The position numbers and the translations under genes are program-made. A stretch of 35,047 bases of DNA, from contig CANGCO010000018.1 in the NCBI GenBank assembly GCA_947452365.1, positions 1 to 35,047 on the forward strand, written 5' to 3'. Within the stretch, counting starts at the first letter, position 1. The number at the start of each line of letters is the position of its first letter. This document shows positions 15,968 to 25,057 of the stretch, piece by piece. Under the pieces are notes generated by a model. It was not told where the DNA came from, did not search any database, and saw only the letters and a list, made by a program, of their open reading frames with translations. This stretch comes from Caulobacteraceae bacterium. Lineage in GTDB: Bacteria > Pseudomonadota > Alphaproteobacteria > Caulobacterales > Caulobacteraceae.

Positions 15968-17221
15968 ATGAATCGGCGTTTTACCTATTTTGTGATGGCG
16001 GCCATGCTGCTGGGTATTCTGGTCGGGTTTGTCCTGAACCAGACCCTGACCGATCCGGCCCAGGTCAAGGCCGCAGCGGGCGGACTAAACATCATCACCG
16101 ATATATTTCTGCGCCTGATCAAGATGATTATTGCGCCCCTGGTGTTTTCCACCCTGGTGGTGGGCATTGCCCATATGGAGGATGCGGCGACGATTGGCCG
16201 GGTTGGGGCCAAGACCATGGCCTGGTTTATCAGCGCCTCGATCGTCTCCCTGACCATTGGCCTTTTTATGGTGCATTTGATCGCGCCGGGGGTTGGACTT
16301 GGCCTGCCCTTGCCAGAAGTAACCGCCACCAGTGCCGTGGATGCCAGCACCCTGTCCTTTAAGGACTTTATTACCCACCTGGTGCCCAAATCCATTATTG
16401 AGGCCATGGCCAATAATGAGATCTTGCAGATTGTCGTGTTCTCGGTGTTTGTCGGCACCGCGATTTCATCGATCGAAGACAAGGCCCCGGCGGTTTTGCA
16501 ACTGGCCGAGCAGATCGCTCAGGTCATGCTCAAGATCACCAGCTATGTGATGCTGTTTGCGCCGTTTGCGATCTTTGCGGCCCTGGCCTCGACTGTGGCG
16601 ACCCAAGGCCTCGGCATATTGCTCAATTATGCAAAATTCATTGGCGGGTTTTATCTGTCACTGGGCGTGCTTTGGGCCCTATTGCTGATTGCGGCGGTCG
16701 CGATTATGGGGCGGCGCGGGGTTGGCCTGTTTGGCATGATCCGCGAGCCGGTCTTGCTGGCCTTTTCGACCGCCAGTTCTGAAGCTGCCTATCCACGCAC
16801 GCTTGAGCAACTGCAAAAATTTGGCGTGTCGCGCAAGATTGCTAGTTTCGTGCTGCCATTGGGCTATTCGTTCAATCTCGATGGCTCGATGATGTATTGC
16901 ACCTTTGCCACCCTGTTTATCGCCCAGGCCTATGGCATTGAGCTGAGCATTGGCCAGCAGGTCATGATGCTGCTGCTCTTGATGATCACCTCCAAGGGCA
17001 TTGCCGGGGTGCCGCGCGCCTCCTTGGTGGTGATCGCCGCAACGCTTGCCTATTTCAAAATCCCAGAAGCGGGCCTGTTATTGATCCTGGCCGTTGATCA
17101 CTTGCTCGATATGGGCCGCAGCGCCACCAATGTGGTTGGCAATTCGGTGGCGTCAGTCGTGGTCGCCAAATGGGAAAATCAGCTAGAGACGCCCAAGGAT
17201 CAGGCGGCCACCGCCACCTGA
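15968..17221 (+). CDS. Dicarboxylate/amino-acid:cation symporter (DAACS family)
   Basis: A 417-residue integral membrane symporter of the GltP/DctA/GltPh family. Hydrophobic segments run through the whole protein. Landmarks: hairpin HP1 STASSEAAYP (267-276), TM7 NLDGS (303-307), HP2 SKGIAGVPRAS (342-352) and TM8 DHLLDMGRSATNVVGN (377-392). Aligned by eye with GltPh, the substrate residues Asp394 and Arg397 are kept as Asp381 and Arg384, which favours acidic amino acids. The sodium-site Asp405 is Asn392, as in DctA. Substrate (glutamate/aspartate or C4-dicarboxylate) is thus open. The ATG at 15968 is preferred; a TTG at 15953 would add five residues. Its 3' end overlaps the convergent deacylase gene by 22 bases. 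Confidence 0.9.
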   Translation: MNRRFTYFVMAAMLLGILVGFVLNQTLTDPAQVKAAAGGLNIITDIFLRLIKMIIAPLVFSTLVVGIAHMEDAATIGRVGAKTMAWFISASIVSLTIGLFMVHLIAPGVGLGLPLPEVTATSAVDASTLSFKDFITHLVPKSIIEAMANNEILQIVVFSVFVGTAISSIEDKAPAVLQLAEQIAQVMLKITSYVMLFAPFAIFAALASTVATQGLGILLNYAKFIGGFYLSLGVLWALLLIAAVAIMGRRGVGLFGMIREPVLLAFSTASSEAAYPRTLEQLQKFGVSRKIASFVLPLGYSFNLDGSMMYCTFATLFIAQAYGIELSIGQQVMMLLLLMITSKGIAGVPRASLVVIAATLAYFKIPEAGLLLILAVDHLLDMGRSATNVVGNSVASVVVAKWENQLETPKDQAATAT

Positions 17222-18960
17222 TCACCGCGCAGCAGCCGGCCTGGCAACTGGCCGGTCCATTCGCCGTCCTCAAACGTCACAACCCCGCTCTTGATCGTCC
17301 AGCGATAGCCATGGGCGGCCTGTAAAAGGCGCGTGCCGCCGGCGGGCAGGTCCTGAACAATCTGTGGCGGGCTAAGGGACAAGCGGCCAAGATCAATCAC
17401 ATTGATATCAGCCAACATGCCCGGCGCGATCAGGCCCCGGTCCATCCAGCCAACATGCTCGGCATTGCGGCGGGTATAGCCATGGATCAGGGCTTCTAGC
17501 GCAATCTTGCGGCCAGACTTGTCGCCCTGGCTCCAGAGCGCCAGCGACGTGGTTGGAAAGCTGCCATCACAAATCGTGCCGCAATGTGCGCCGCCATCGG
17601 ACAGGCCATAAAGGGTGTGATCAGCGGTCATCATGCCATAGACATCCGACAGGTCGCCGCGGGCATAATTGATCAAGGGTTGATAGAGCAGCCTATGTCC
17701 GCCCTCCTCGAGCAGGGTGTCATAGGCATGGGCCGCAGGGTCTTGCCCCAAGGCCAGCGCATGGGCGAGCAGCGACATGTCCGGTGTCGGTTCATAATCG
17801 ACTGGATCGGTCATGCGAAACATCTTGCCAAAGCCCTGAACAATCCCGGCCGCCATGCCCGGGGGCTGGATGCCGACATGCTCGGCCAAGATCTGGCTAC
17901 GGATATGGGGCACGGCCAATTGTTTGAGGCGGGCTTCTAGCTCAAGCCCCATCAGGCTGCGATAGGTCGGGGTCAGGAAGAAGGGATTGACCGTCGCGGC
18001 AAAGGACAGGATCACCCCTAGCGGCCTTGGCGCGACCTGCATGGAGACGGGCAGGCCATCCTTGGCCATATTCGCGACCTTGTCGGCAATATAGCGCCAG
18101 CGGTCGGGCGCATCATCGGTCTGTTGCACGGTAAAGGATAGGCGCTGACCGCATGCCCTGGCCAGATTGGCAATCAGGTCCAGCTCGCGCTCGGCAAAGC
18201 CGTCATCGGGGGTCAGATAGGCATCGGAGATCAGCTGGATCACGCCGCGGCCTGCCGCCTTGATGGCGCGGGCTGCCCCCATTAATTCGGCCTCGGTTGC
18301 CGATAGGGTGCCGATCGTATCGCCATTGCGCGAGCGATGCACATAGGTGCGGGAGGTGGAAAAGCCTATGGCCCCGGCGTCTAAGGCCTCTAGGATCAGG
18401 CGCTCCATCTCGGCAATTTCGGCTTGGCTTGGGTGCTCCAGATGATCGCCGCCGCGATCGCCCATGACATAGGCTCTCAAGGCCGCATGGGGCACATGCG
18501 CGCCGATATCGACGCTGAACTGACGCCGGGCCAGGGCATCCAGATATTCAGGAAAGGTCTCCCAGTCCCAGGTCAGGCCCTCGGCCAGCGCCGTGCCGGG
18601 AATATCCTCAACGCCTTCCAAAAGCGCGATCAGCCAGTCATGCTTGTCCTTGCGCGCTGGGGCAAAGCCAACGCCGCAATTGCCCATGGCAATCGAGGTG
18701 ACGCCATTGATCGAGGAGGGGGCCAGTACCCCGTCCCAGGTCGCCTGGCCATCATAATGGGTATGGATATCGACAAAGCCCGGCGTGATCAGGGCCCCAT
18801 TCGCCTCCAGCACACGGATGGCCGGGCCTTCTACCGCCCCGACCGCGACAATCCTACCACCGCGAATGCCGACATTGCCAACAAAGCCCTGCTGGCCCGA
18901 GCCGTCAATAATCAGGCCATTTTGGATTAAGAGATCGAACGACGGCATAGGCTGGGTCAT
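17200..18960 (-). CDS. N-acyl-D-amino-acid deacylase-like amidohydrolase
   Basis: A 586-residue metal-dependent amidohydrolase of the D-aminoacylase group (N-acyl-D-Glu/D-Asp deacylases), which release free D-amino acids. The N-terminal beta-sandwich strand [12 protein letters not shown] is typical. The metal motif is [10 protein letters not shown] (His66, His68), and Cys95 in GNCGVGF matches the zinc-ligand Cys of D-aminoacylase. Further landmarks are GAIGFSTS (around 200) and [10 protein letters not shown] late in the barrel. A C-terminal sandwich closes the fold ([11 protein letters not shown]). AGGA precedes the ATG at 18960. It converges with, and overlaps by 22 bases, an acidic-amino-acid or dicarboxylate symporter gene. 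Substrate is not proven; related enzymes act on dihydropyrimidines and other cyclic amides. Confidence 0.88.
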   Translation of the reverse strand: MTQPMPSFDLLIQNGLIIDGSGQQGFVGNVGIRGGRIVAVGAVEGPAIRVLEANGALITPGFVDIHTHYDGQATWDGVLAPSSINGVTSIAMGNCGVGFAPARKDKHDWLIALLEGVEDIPGTALAEGLTWDWETFPEYLDALARRQFSVDIGAHVPHAALRAYVMGDRGGDHLEHPSQAEIAEMERLILEALDAGAIGFSTSRTYVHRSRNGDTIGTLSATEAELMGAARAIKAAGRGVIQLISDAYLTPDDGFAERELDLIANLARACGQRLSFTVQQTDDAPDRWRYIADKVANMAKDGLPVSMQVAPRPLGVILSFAATVNPFFLTPTYRSLMGLELEARLKQLAVPHIRSQILAEHVGIQPPGMAAGIVQGFGKMFRMTDPVDYEPTPDMSLLAHALALGQDPAAHAYDTLLEEGGHRLLYQPLINYARGDLSDVYGMMTADHTLYGLSDGGAHCGTICDGSFPTTSLALWSQGDKSGRKIALEALIHGYTRRNAEHVGWMDRGLIAPGMLADINVIDLGRLSLSPPQIVQDLPAGGTRLLQAAHGYRWTIKSGVVTFEDGEWTGQLPGRLLRGDQVAVAA

Positions 18961-19116
18961 GGGTCTTGGTCCTGAACGGCTTTGGCCTAGTAATCACCAT
19001 TCAGATACTGGCGGCGAGCGTTTTTTTTGGCTTGGCGCTGTGGACGAGGCCCGTCATGTTCGCACCGTTAATGCGCCCGGCAGTCCTAGACCGGGCCGAT
19101 CAAGGGAAGAGACACA

Positions 19117-19530
19117 ATGACAAACCTATTGACCCCCGTATTGGCCCTGGTGGCCTGGAGCCTTGTGGTCTGGTTCTGGATGTATGCCACCCGCATACCG
19201 GCCATGCAAAAATCGGGTCTTGACCCACAAGACGCGCGCTTTCCCGGCTCTTTGAGCGTCTTGCCAGACTCCGCGCGCCAGGTGGCCGATAATTACAACC
19301 ACCTGATGGAACAGCCGACCCTGTTCTATGCCTTGATCTTTTATCTGCAATTGTCGGGCCAAACCGATTCCACCAATGTTGCATTGGCCTGGGCCTATGT
19401 CGGCTTGCGGATTATCCATTCCCTGGTTCAAGGCACGATCAACCGGGTGGCCATTCGCTTCTTGGTATTTGCACTATCCAGTCTGGTCTTGATCGCCTTA
19501 TGCGTTCGATCTGTTCTGGTTTTGATTTAA
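19117..19530 (+). CDS. MAPEG-family membrane protein
   Basis: A 137-residue protein with about four hydrophobic helices, matching the MAPEG family (membrane-associated proteins in eicosanoid and glutathione metabolism). Conserved polar residues are DNYNHLMEQPTLFYAL (58-73, with Asn61 and Glu65) and AYVGLRIIHSLVQGTINRV (93-111, with Arg98, His101 and Asn109), which in characterised members bind glutathione. Bacterial members are mostly uncharacterised; glutathione transferase or peroxidase activity is possible. GGAAGAGA precedes the ATG. The gene is divergent from the deacylase gene across 156 bases and has no obvious partner. Confidence 0.88.
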   Translation: MTNLLTPVLALVAWSLVVWFWMYATRIPAMQKSGLDPQDARFPGSLSVLPDSARQVADNYNHLMEQPTLFYALIFYLQLSGQTDSTNVALAWAYVGLRIIHSLVQGTINRVAIRFLVFALSSLVLIALCVRSVLVLI

Positions 19531-19552
19531 TAGTTTTAATTATCGTATAAAC

Positions 19553-19623
19553 TTGTCACCGAGCTTTCTAGACTGGATTGCTGAGTTTAATCGGCTTGGT
19601 GACAATTTTGCGACTAATTAGTC
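19553..19623. promoter_or_regulatory. Palindromes upstream of the second TetR gene
   Basis: TTGTCACC (19553-19560) is inversely repeated as GGTGACAA (19598-19605), extending to 10 of 11 matching bases. A perfect 12-bp palindrome GACTAATTAGTC stands at 19612-19623. They lie 142-212 bases before the TetR start in a locally AT-rich 234-base gap. These could be regulator binding sites; the far spacing of the first pair also allows two separate half-sites. Binding by the neighbouring TetR is inference. Confidence 0.35.
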
Positions 19624-19764
19624 ATTATTGCTAAAACTATGCCTTGGCGACTGGAGTGAGAGCGTATAGGAAGGTTTCTAGCGCAAAAAGTCAGACGCCT
19701 AGAATCGCCATTCAGGTGTATTCCCTGACCCGAAGCCCTTGAGCCTTTTTGAGTTGGGGGGACG

Positions 19765-20382
19765 ATGAACAATCATACGATATTGCGCCAAGCGCGGACG
19801 GCCCTGACCCAGGACGCCCTTTTGGACATGGCAGGGCAGTTGGCGCAGACCCTCGGGCTAGAGCGCCTGACTACGAGCCTGCTGGCCGAACAGGCCGATC
19901 TGAGCCATGACCAATTGTTCCGGTTTTTTAAAGATCGCAGCAGCTTGATCGAGGCCATGATTGATCGGCTATATCAGCGCCAGACCGAGGTGGTGAATAT
20001 CTGGTTTGGCCACCATGGTGGCCGCGGTCAGGCCATGATGGCCGACCATGTCGAAGATCTGTTGACGGCGCTGTTTGCCGCCAGCGCCAGTATTCCGGGG
20101 TCTGAGCAATTGCACCGTGCCCTGCATGGCCATACGGGCCTGGCCGTCCGCCGCAAGGCCATGCGTAGCATGATCGCCGACCGATTTGCCGATGCGGTGG
20201 CCCCGTATCAGCCAAGCCTGACGCGTGAAGCGATCTGGCCACGCTATCGGTTGGCGGTCGAAATGGCCTTATCGACTGAGACGCTTACGCTTACGCCCGA
20301 ACAGGCGAGCCGCAAGCCAGATCCTGAGCGCTTGGCCCGCGAAGGTGCCCGGGTCTTGAGGCTAGCGCTCGAAGCCGCCTAG
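19765..20382 (+). CDS. TetR-like transcriptional regulator
   Basis: A 205-residue protein with a TetR-type N-terminal DNA-binding domain (about 15-62: ALLDMAGQLAQTLGLERLTTS, then LSHDQLFRFFKDRSSLIEAM) and a helical C-terminal domain of unknown ligand. The usual YYHF of the recognition region is LFRFF here, an acceptable variant. A GGGGGGACG tract precedes the ATG. The gene is flanked by palindrome-rich DNA upstream and a terminator downstream, so it is monocistronic. It converges on the TonB-dependent receptor gene; no target is evident. Confidence 0.82.
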   Translation: MNNHTILRQARTALTQDALLDMAGQLAQTLGLERLTTSLLAEQADLSHDQLFRFFKDRSSLIEAMIDRLYQRQTEVVNIWFGHHGGRGQAMMADHVEDLLTALFAASASIPGSEQLHRALHGHTGLAVRRKAMRSMIADRFADAVAPYQPSLTREAIWPRYRLAVEMALSTETLTLTPEQASRKPDPERLAREGARVLRLALEAA

Positions 20383-20400
20383 AGTCCAATCCGATAAGGG

Positions 20401-20444
20401 GCCTGAGCCCGCGTCTGTCCTCCCGGCTCAGGCGCGAGTTTTTT
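20401..20444 (+). terminator. Rho-independent terminator after the TetR gene
   Basis: GCCTGAGCC (20401-20409) pairs with GGCTCAGGC (20425-20433) across a 15-nt loop. Six T residues follow at 20439-20444 after a short GCGAG spacer. Confidence 0.75.
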
Positions 20445-20502
20445 GTCGCCGTGGCCCTTGTCGCATCACCGATACGCTCCCCCGCACGGCAACCCCAAGC
20501 CA

Positions 20503-20542
20503 AGAAAAAGGCCGCGCCCGGATCGCTTGATCCAGACGCGGC
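20503..20542 (-). terminator. Rho-independent terminator after the TonB-dependent receptor gene
   Basis: On the minus strand GCCGCGTCTGGATC (20542-20529) pairs with GATCCGGGCGCGGC (20524-20511), with a small mismatch bulge and an AAGC loop. CTTTTTCTT follows. It is 28 bases past the receptor stop. Confidence 0.85.
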
Positions 20543-20569
20543 TTAAGTTTTGCTCTCAGAGGGTCGTTA

Positions 20570-23497
20570 TTAGAACTTCTTGGTCAGACCAACCTTATAG
20601 GTCCGGCCCAGGGGATTGCCGGTAAAGGGATCATATCCGAGCTCAAGGCGGGCAAAGGACGGATCCTCGTCAAATATATTGCCAACTGTCGCGGTCAGTG
20701 TGGAATCCCATGGAAGGAAGACCCGGTAATTGATGTCCTGAATGATCTGGGCATCAATGGTCTTGCCTGCGGCGACCGTCACAGGGTTACCGGCTGTATC
20801 GCGATAGGCGCCGGGCGCAAATTGTGCGGTCCGCTGGTCCTCATACTTGTCGATATAGCGAACGACCCAGCGCACATTGTGTGGACCGACCGTATACTCG
20901 ACGTGGCCCTCGGCCTTCCATTTTGGAATTGGCACAATGATTGTTTGATAGTTCAGATACCCGACGCCATCAAAGCCTGGCGCAGCAAGGTTGGTGCCAA
21001 TATAGGTTGGGGCAACCTTATATTCTTGAGTGATCGTCACGCTGCCGCCGACGGTGACATCGCCGCCGCCAAGGATTTGATCCCACTTGTAATCGCCGAC
21101 AATATCAAAGCCGGAGGTCTTGATGCGCGGGCCATTGACGAAATAGGTTTGCAGCCGGGTGATATTCGCGCCGCCACAACCATTATTGTTGAAGGTAAAG
21201 CGCGATACAAACGGGCTGGAGCAATTGGCCGGAAGCCCCGTTGGGAATACAGAATTAACCAGGCCAGATACCGATTCCGAAACGATTGGATTGTCAAAAT
21301 CGAACTGCCACCAGTCCACCGTGGCCCGCAACCCGGCCACCTTAAATATGGCACCAAGATTATAGGTCTTAGCCTTTTCGGGCTTCAGGTCCGGATTGCC
21401 GCCAATATCAACGGCCCGGAAGCTGCCAGTAATCTGCTGGAGGGAGGTCACATTGTTTGGTGCCAATTGTGCATCAGGCGGACCCCGGAAGGTACTACCT
21501 GCTGAGGCCCGCAAGGCCAGCCATTCTGTAGTTTGCCAGCGCAAGGCGATCTTAGGATTAAAGGTTGAGCCTACGTCTCCGCCGTAATCTTCATAACGCG
21601 CGGCGATCTGAGCCTGCAATTTTTCCGTGATTGGTACATTCAATTCACCGAACCCTGCATAAATACTGCTTTCAAGGTCTTGAGGTGTTGCCACGCCTAG
21701 GAACACCGAAGGTCCGTTTCGAACTGCGCCGGTACAATTGGTCACGCCAAAATCGACCGAGTTTACGCAAGGATTGGTCAGGGCATTGCCCAGATCACTG
21801 AAGTCAGACTTGAAATAGTTTCGTCGATACTGCACCCCGGCTGCCCAGGCAATATTGCCGCCGGGCAGAACGATGGGTGTCTTACCGTTTAGGACCGCAT
21901 CAGCCACAAACGTGCTTGCGGTTTGCTTTGTCGAAGACTTTTGGAAGAACCAGGCCGTCAATTCCTTCGAGTTTGCCACCGCCGAATTATAGTTTGGATT
22001 GGCTTGTCCGGTCAGGGCATTGGTCGGAATGGCATTTGAGAAGGGGTTAAACCAAAGGCAACCATTGGCACCGGGCGTATTGGCCGCGATGTTACAGCTG
22101 GGGCCACCTAGGCCGCGCAGTGCTAAGGCAAGGCGATTGACCAGCGTATCATAACCGCTGCGCTGGCCGGTTTCTGATCCATAGGTTAGGGCCGTGTCCC
22201 AACCAATGCCATTGGCGAATTCGCCGGTCAGATTGCCTGAAATCCGAAAGGCTTCAAACTCGCGGGTACCGGTTGAGGGGCCATAGCCAAACAGGGGATT
22301 ACCGCCTGTACCAAAGGGACGGAAGGTACCGGCAAAGAGCTGAACGCCGCCAGCGGGTGCAGCCGCTCCGATAGAGTTGAAATAGGCCACCAGCCCCGGA
22401 TTATTGTTCGGAACAATATAGCGGCCAGGCGTTGTGCCAGCCGGTTGCGCCTCTAGAGTCGGAGACGATAAGGTCAGGTAGGATGGGGAAGTCTGCCACT
22501 CCGGGACATCGGTTTGGGCAAACAGGGCCTCGACATGAAGCTTAGTCTTGGCGGTTAGATCAGCATTGATCTCGCCATAAACCTGCCATTTGTCCTCTTT
22601 TTCGACGATGTTATCGAACGGGACAAAGTGGAATAGGCAGCGCGGGGACGCGCCAGAAAATCCCGCAAAACCCCCAGCAGCGGCGCAACCGGCGTCGCGG
22701 GTTAATCCGGCTGCTGGTGCAAGGTTTGCCGCTAGGGGCAGATAAATACCTGGGTTACCGCCGCCCGACCAACCACCGTCCGGGTTCGCCAGATAGCCCT
22801 TATTGGCCCAATCCCGGTCCGTAGCGGCTAGCACAGAGCGGTGGTCCCAGCCTGCGGCTAGCAATATGTTTGCCGTATCACCGACCCAACCATAGGTCAG
22901 GTTGAAGTTATAATCGCCATTGGAGTCGGCAATGTGCTTATAGCTGGCCCCGACCTCAAGGCCTGAAAAGTTCTTCTTGGTGATGAAATTGACCACCCCG
23001 GCGATCGCATCCGAGCCATAGGTCGCGGCGGCACCATCTTTTAGCACTTCAACCCGCCCAATCGCTGCGGCGGGAATGATATTTGTATCCACAATCCCTG
23101 AGGCGACCTGGCCAAACGGATTGATTGGCATGCGGCGGCCATTCATCAGCACAAGCGTGCGCTGTGAGCCTAGACCGCGCAGATTGACACTGCCGGACCC
23201 TTCAGACCCCTGAGCGCGCGCATCGAACTGGTTGGTCTCGCCTAGGACGCCATTGCTGACCGGCAGGGCCTTGAGCAGTTCCAGTGTGGTCGGCGAGCCT
23301 TGGCGTTGTAATTGTTCAGCGCTCAAGACCGCGACGGGCAGGGCGGCATCGGTTGGGGTGCCGCGGATGAAGGACCCGGTGACCACGATCTCTTCAATCG
23401 GGGCGGGCTTGGCGTCCTGGGCTAGGGCCTGGCCCGATAGCAAGGATGCGCCCCCAAACAGGAATGCCCCGCCACACAATAATTTGCGCTTTAACAT
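20570..23497 (-). CDS. TonB-dependent outer-membrane receptor
   Basis: A 975-residue TonB-dependent receptor for energy-driven uptake of a large or scarce substrate across the outer membrane. A Sec signal peptide (MLKRKLLCGGAFLFGGASLL, cleavage likely after Ala26 in QALA) leads to a TonB-box-like EEIVVTG (35-41). The plug follows with NLRGLGSQRTLVLMNGRRMP and IGRVEVLKDGAAATYGSDAIAGVVNF-type motifs, then a long beta-barrel ending in the outer-membrane signature YKVGLTKKF with a terminal Phe. The ATG at 23497 is chosen because GAGGAGG stands six bases before it; an ATG at 23512 would place that site inside the gene. No linked siderophore, vitamin B12 or glycan genes are present, so the ligand is unknown. 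Confidence 0.93.
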   Translation of the reverse strand: MLKRKLLCGGAFLFGGASLLSGQALAQDAKPAPIEEIVVTGSFIRGTPTDAALPVAVLSAEQLQRQGSPTTLELLKALPVSNGVLGETNQFDARAQGSEGSGSVNLRGLGSQRTLVLMNGRRMPINPFGQVASGIVDTNIIPAAAIGRVEVLKDGAAATYGSDAIAGVVNFITKKNFSGLEVGASYKHIADSNGDYNFNLTYGWVGDTANILLAAGWDHRSVLAATDRDWANKGYLANPDGGWSGGGNPGIYLPLAANLAPAAGLTRDAGCAAAGGFAGFSGASPRCLFHFVPFDNIVEKEDKWQVYGEINADLTAKTKLHVEALFAQTDVPEWQTSPSYLTLSSPTLEAQPAGTTPGRYIVPNNNPGLVAYFNSIGAAAPAGGVQLFAGTFRPFGTGGNPLFGYGPSTGTREFEAFRISGNLTGEFANGIGWDTALTYGSETGQRSGYDTLVNRLALALRGLGGPSCNIAANTPGANGCLWFNPFSNAIPTNALTGQANPNYNSAVANSKELTAWFFQKSSTKQTASTFVADAVLNGKTPIVLPGGNIAWAAGVQYRRNYFKSDFSDLGNALTNPCVNSVDFGVTNCTGAVRNGPSVFLGVATPQDLESSIYAGFGELNVPITEKLQAQIAARYEDYGGDVGSTFNPKIALRWQTTEWLALRASAGSTFRGPPDAQLAPNNVTSLQQITGSFRAVDIGGNPDLKPEKAKTYNLGAIFKVAGLRATVDWWQFDFDNPIVSESVSGLVNSVFPTGLPANCSSPFVSRFTFNNNGCGGANITRLQTYFVNGPRIKTSGFDIVGDYKWDQILGGGDVTVGGSVTITQEYKVAPTYIGTNLAAPGFDGVGYLNYQTIIVPIPKWKAEGHVEYTVGPHNVRWVVRYIDKYEDQRTAQFAPGAYRDTAGNPVTVAAGKTIDAQIIQDINYRVFLPWDSTLTATVGNIFDEDPSFARLELGYDPFTGNPLGRTYKVGLTKKF

Positions 23498-23502
23498 GTT
23501 AT

Positions 23503-23510
23503 CCCTCCTC
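23503..23510 (-). promoter_or_regulatory. Strong ribosome binding site that fixes the receptor start
   Basis: Read on the minus strand the sequence is GAGGAGGG, followed by ATAAC and ATG at 23497. It is close to an ideal Shine-Dalgarno sequence and rules in favour of the downstream ATG. Confidence 0.85.
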
Positions 23511-23849
23511 ATGCGGACCTGTGTTTCTGAATGCCAGCGGTTCCGCTTTGCCTATGTCTGCGATTATTTTGCAGAGGAACAACTCATAAAACTGTCATCT
23601 TGGCGCTGGGCGCAAGATTGGGGGCTGTTTGGGCGCTTTAATTATTGAATTTATTTACTTTAAGACATTTTGTCGCATGTAATATTGATCGTCTAGGTCC
23701 GGGGGGATCGGACAAATCGAACCCGAGTTTGAAATCTGTCATGGCTATAATGGTCAAGGTGGGCTCGAAACGTTACCGATTCCAAAATCTTATTGAAATA
23801 TTACTAGTTTTTGTGCTACCTTTAGTTAAGTTGGCAATAGGTGCGCAAA
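23511..23849. other. Divergent intergenic region between the receptor and FlgC-like genes
   Basis: About 340 bases without a convincing gene. The receptor promoter must lie here. The half nearer the FlgC-like gene becomes AT-rich (23640-23700 and 23770-23840). CTGTCAT occurs twice (23593-23599 and near 23736), but not at the 11-base period of a Pho box. A weak GTCCG/CGGAC hairpin is at 23697-23713. I see no RNA gene or terminator. Confidence 0.5.
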
Positions 23850-24281
23850 ATGAACGCCCAATCCATAGCAGCTTCTGGCATGAATGCGGCGACCTTGCGG
23901 CTCGAAGCGGCGGCATCAAATATTGCCAATGCCCAGACCGAGGGGGTCCTGCCGCCGCCCACGCCTTTGGCACAGCCAGCAGGCACACAGGCGCCGGACC
24001 TTCAGGCGGTATATGATCCGCGCTGGGTTGATCAGGTCAGTCTGTCTTCAGGCGCGGCTTCGGGCGTGTCGGCCAGTATCAAGGCAAGGCCGGACTATTC
24101 TCCCGCCTATAAGCCTGATGCCACCTATGCCGATGCCAAGGGCTTTGTCGCTGTGCCCAATGTGGATATGGCGCAGGAGACTGTGGGCCTGATCACGGCC
24201 CAGCAGTCGTTTAAGGCCAATATGAGCGTCTATCAGACGGCAGACGCCATGCAGCAGGCCCTGCTCAATATCAAGGCCTAG
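23850..24281 (+). CDS. Orphan FlgC-like flagellar rod-family protein
   Basis: A 143-residue protein with both end motifs of axial flagellar rod proteins. N-terminal: [22 protein letters not shown] (heptad-like, with the SNIAN core). C-terminal: [33 protein letters not shown], as in FlgC (NVD, then about 20 residues to a NxxVxxTA motif). The central DAKGFV precedes NVD as in FlgC. Length matches FlgC, but no flagellar gene is nearby, and the N-terminus lacks the usual phenylalanine-containing FlgC start. It may be a paralogue of FlgC outside the main flagellar cluster. The ATG at 23850 is preferred over a GTG at 23841. Its TAG stop interlocks with that of the convergent enoyl-CoA hydratase. 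Confidence 0.75.
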   Translation: MNAQSIAASGMNAATLRLEAAASNIANAQTEGVLPPPTPLAQPAGTQAPDLQAVYDPRWVDQVSLSSGAASGVSASIKARPDYSPAYKPDATYADAKGFVAVPNVDMAQETVGLITAQQSFKANMSVYQTADAMQQALLNIKA

Positions 24282-25054
24282 CGACCGGTAAAGCTTGCGG
24301 GCCGTTTGTCGATAAAGGCGGCCATGCCTTCCTTTTGGTCGTCGAATGCAAACAGAGAATGAAACAGCCGACGCTCATAGGCCACGCCTGCGGACAGGGT
24401 GGTCTCATAGGCCTGATTGACCATGTCCTTATTGACCATAACGGCCAGGGGCGACAGGGCCGCGATCTTGGCCGCAGCATTCATGGCTTCCTCAATCAAC
24501 TTGTCGACCGGCACGACCCGGCTGACCAGGCCAGAGCGCTCGGCCTCGGCCGCATCCATCTGGCGACCGGTTAGGACCATATCCATGGATTTGGACTTGC
24601 CGACAAACCGGGTCAGGCGTTGTGAGCCGCCAATGCCGGGTGACACACCGAGGGTTATTTCCGGCTGACCAAATTTCGCGGTCTCAGAGGCAATGATAAA
24701 GTCGCACAGCATGGCCAGCTCGCAGCCCCCGCCCAGCGCATAGCCCGAGACCGCGGCAATGATCGGCTTGCGAAAGGCCTCGATCGCCTTGGCAATGCCT
24801 GCGAAAAAATTGAGCTTGAACATGTCGGCATAGGACTTGTCCGACATTTCCTTGATATCGGCCCCGGCGGCAAAGGCGCGGTCGGATCCGGTCAGGACCA
24901 CGCAGCGCACCGTCTCGTCGCTATCAAAAGTGCCAAGGGCAACTGCCAGTTCCCCGAGCAGCTGGCTATTGAGCGCGTTTAAGGCCGAGGGACGGTTCAG
25001 GCGAACCAGGACAACATGGCCGGTCTGTTCGATGATCAAGGTTTCATAAGCCAT
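24278..25054 (-). CDS. Enoyl-CoA hydratase, probably methacrylyl-CoA hydratase
   Basis: A 258-residue crotonase-fold enzyme that adds water across a 2-enoyl-CoA double bond. Oxyanion-hole segments are [11 protein letters not shown] (60-70) and [11 protein letters not shown] (105-115). Both catalytic glutamates are present: Glu112 in GGCELA and Glu132 in GQPEITLGV. Length and C-terminus ([12 protein letters not shown]) are typical of true hydratases. It is the last gene of the valine operon, three bases after mmsB. There it can supply the methacrylyl-CoA to 3-hydroxyisobutyryl-CoA step that the other four genes otherwise leave open. It may also act on crotonyl-CoA and other short chains. Confidence 0.92.
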   Translation of the reverse strand: MAYETLIIEQTGHVVLVRLNRPSALNALNSQLLGELAVALGTFDSDETVRCVVLTGSDRAFAAGADIKEMSDKSYADMFKLNFFAGIAKAIEAFRKPIIAAVSGYALGGGCELAMLCDFIIASETAKFGQPEITLGVSPGIGGSQRLTRFVGKSKSMDMVLTGRQMDAAEAERSGLVSRVVPVDKLIEEAMNAAAKIAALSPLAVMVNKDMVNQAYETTLSAGVAYERRLFHSLFAFDDQKEGMAAFIDKRPASFTGR

Positions 25055-25057
25055 GGA

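Noticed and set aside
23593-23742. Two CTGTCAT motifs before the FlgC-like gene
   Set aside because: They match a Pho-box half-site but are more than 130 bases apart and not tandem, so chance is the simpler explanation.
23232-24016. Plus-strand open frames across the receptor start and the following gap
   Set aside because: They overlap the receptor gene or the FlgC-like gene in other frames and show no protein family features.
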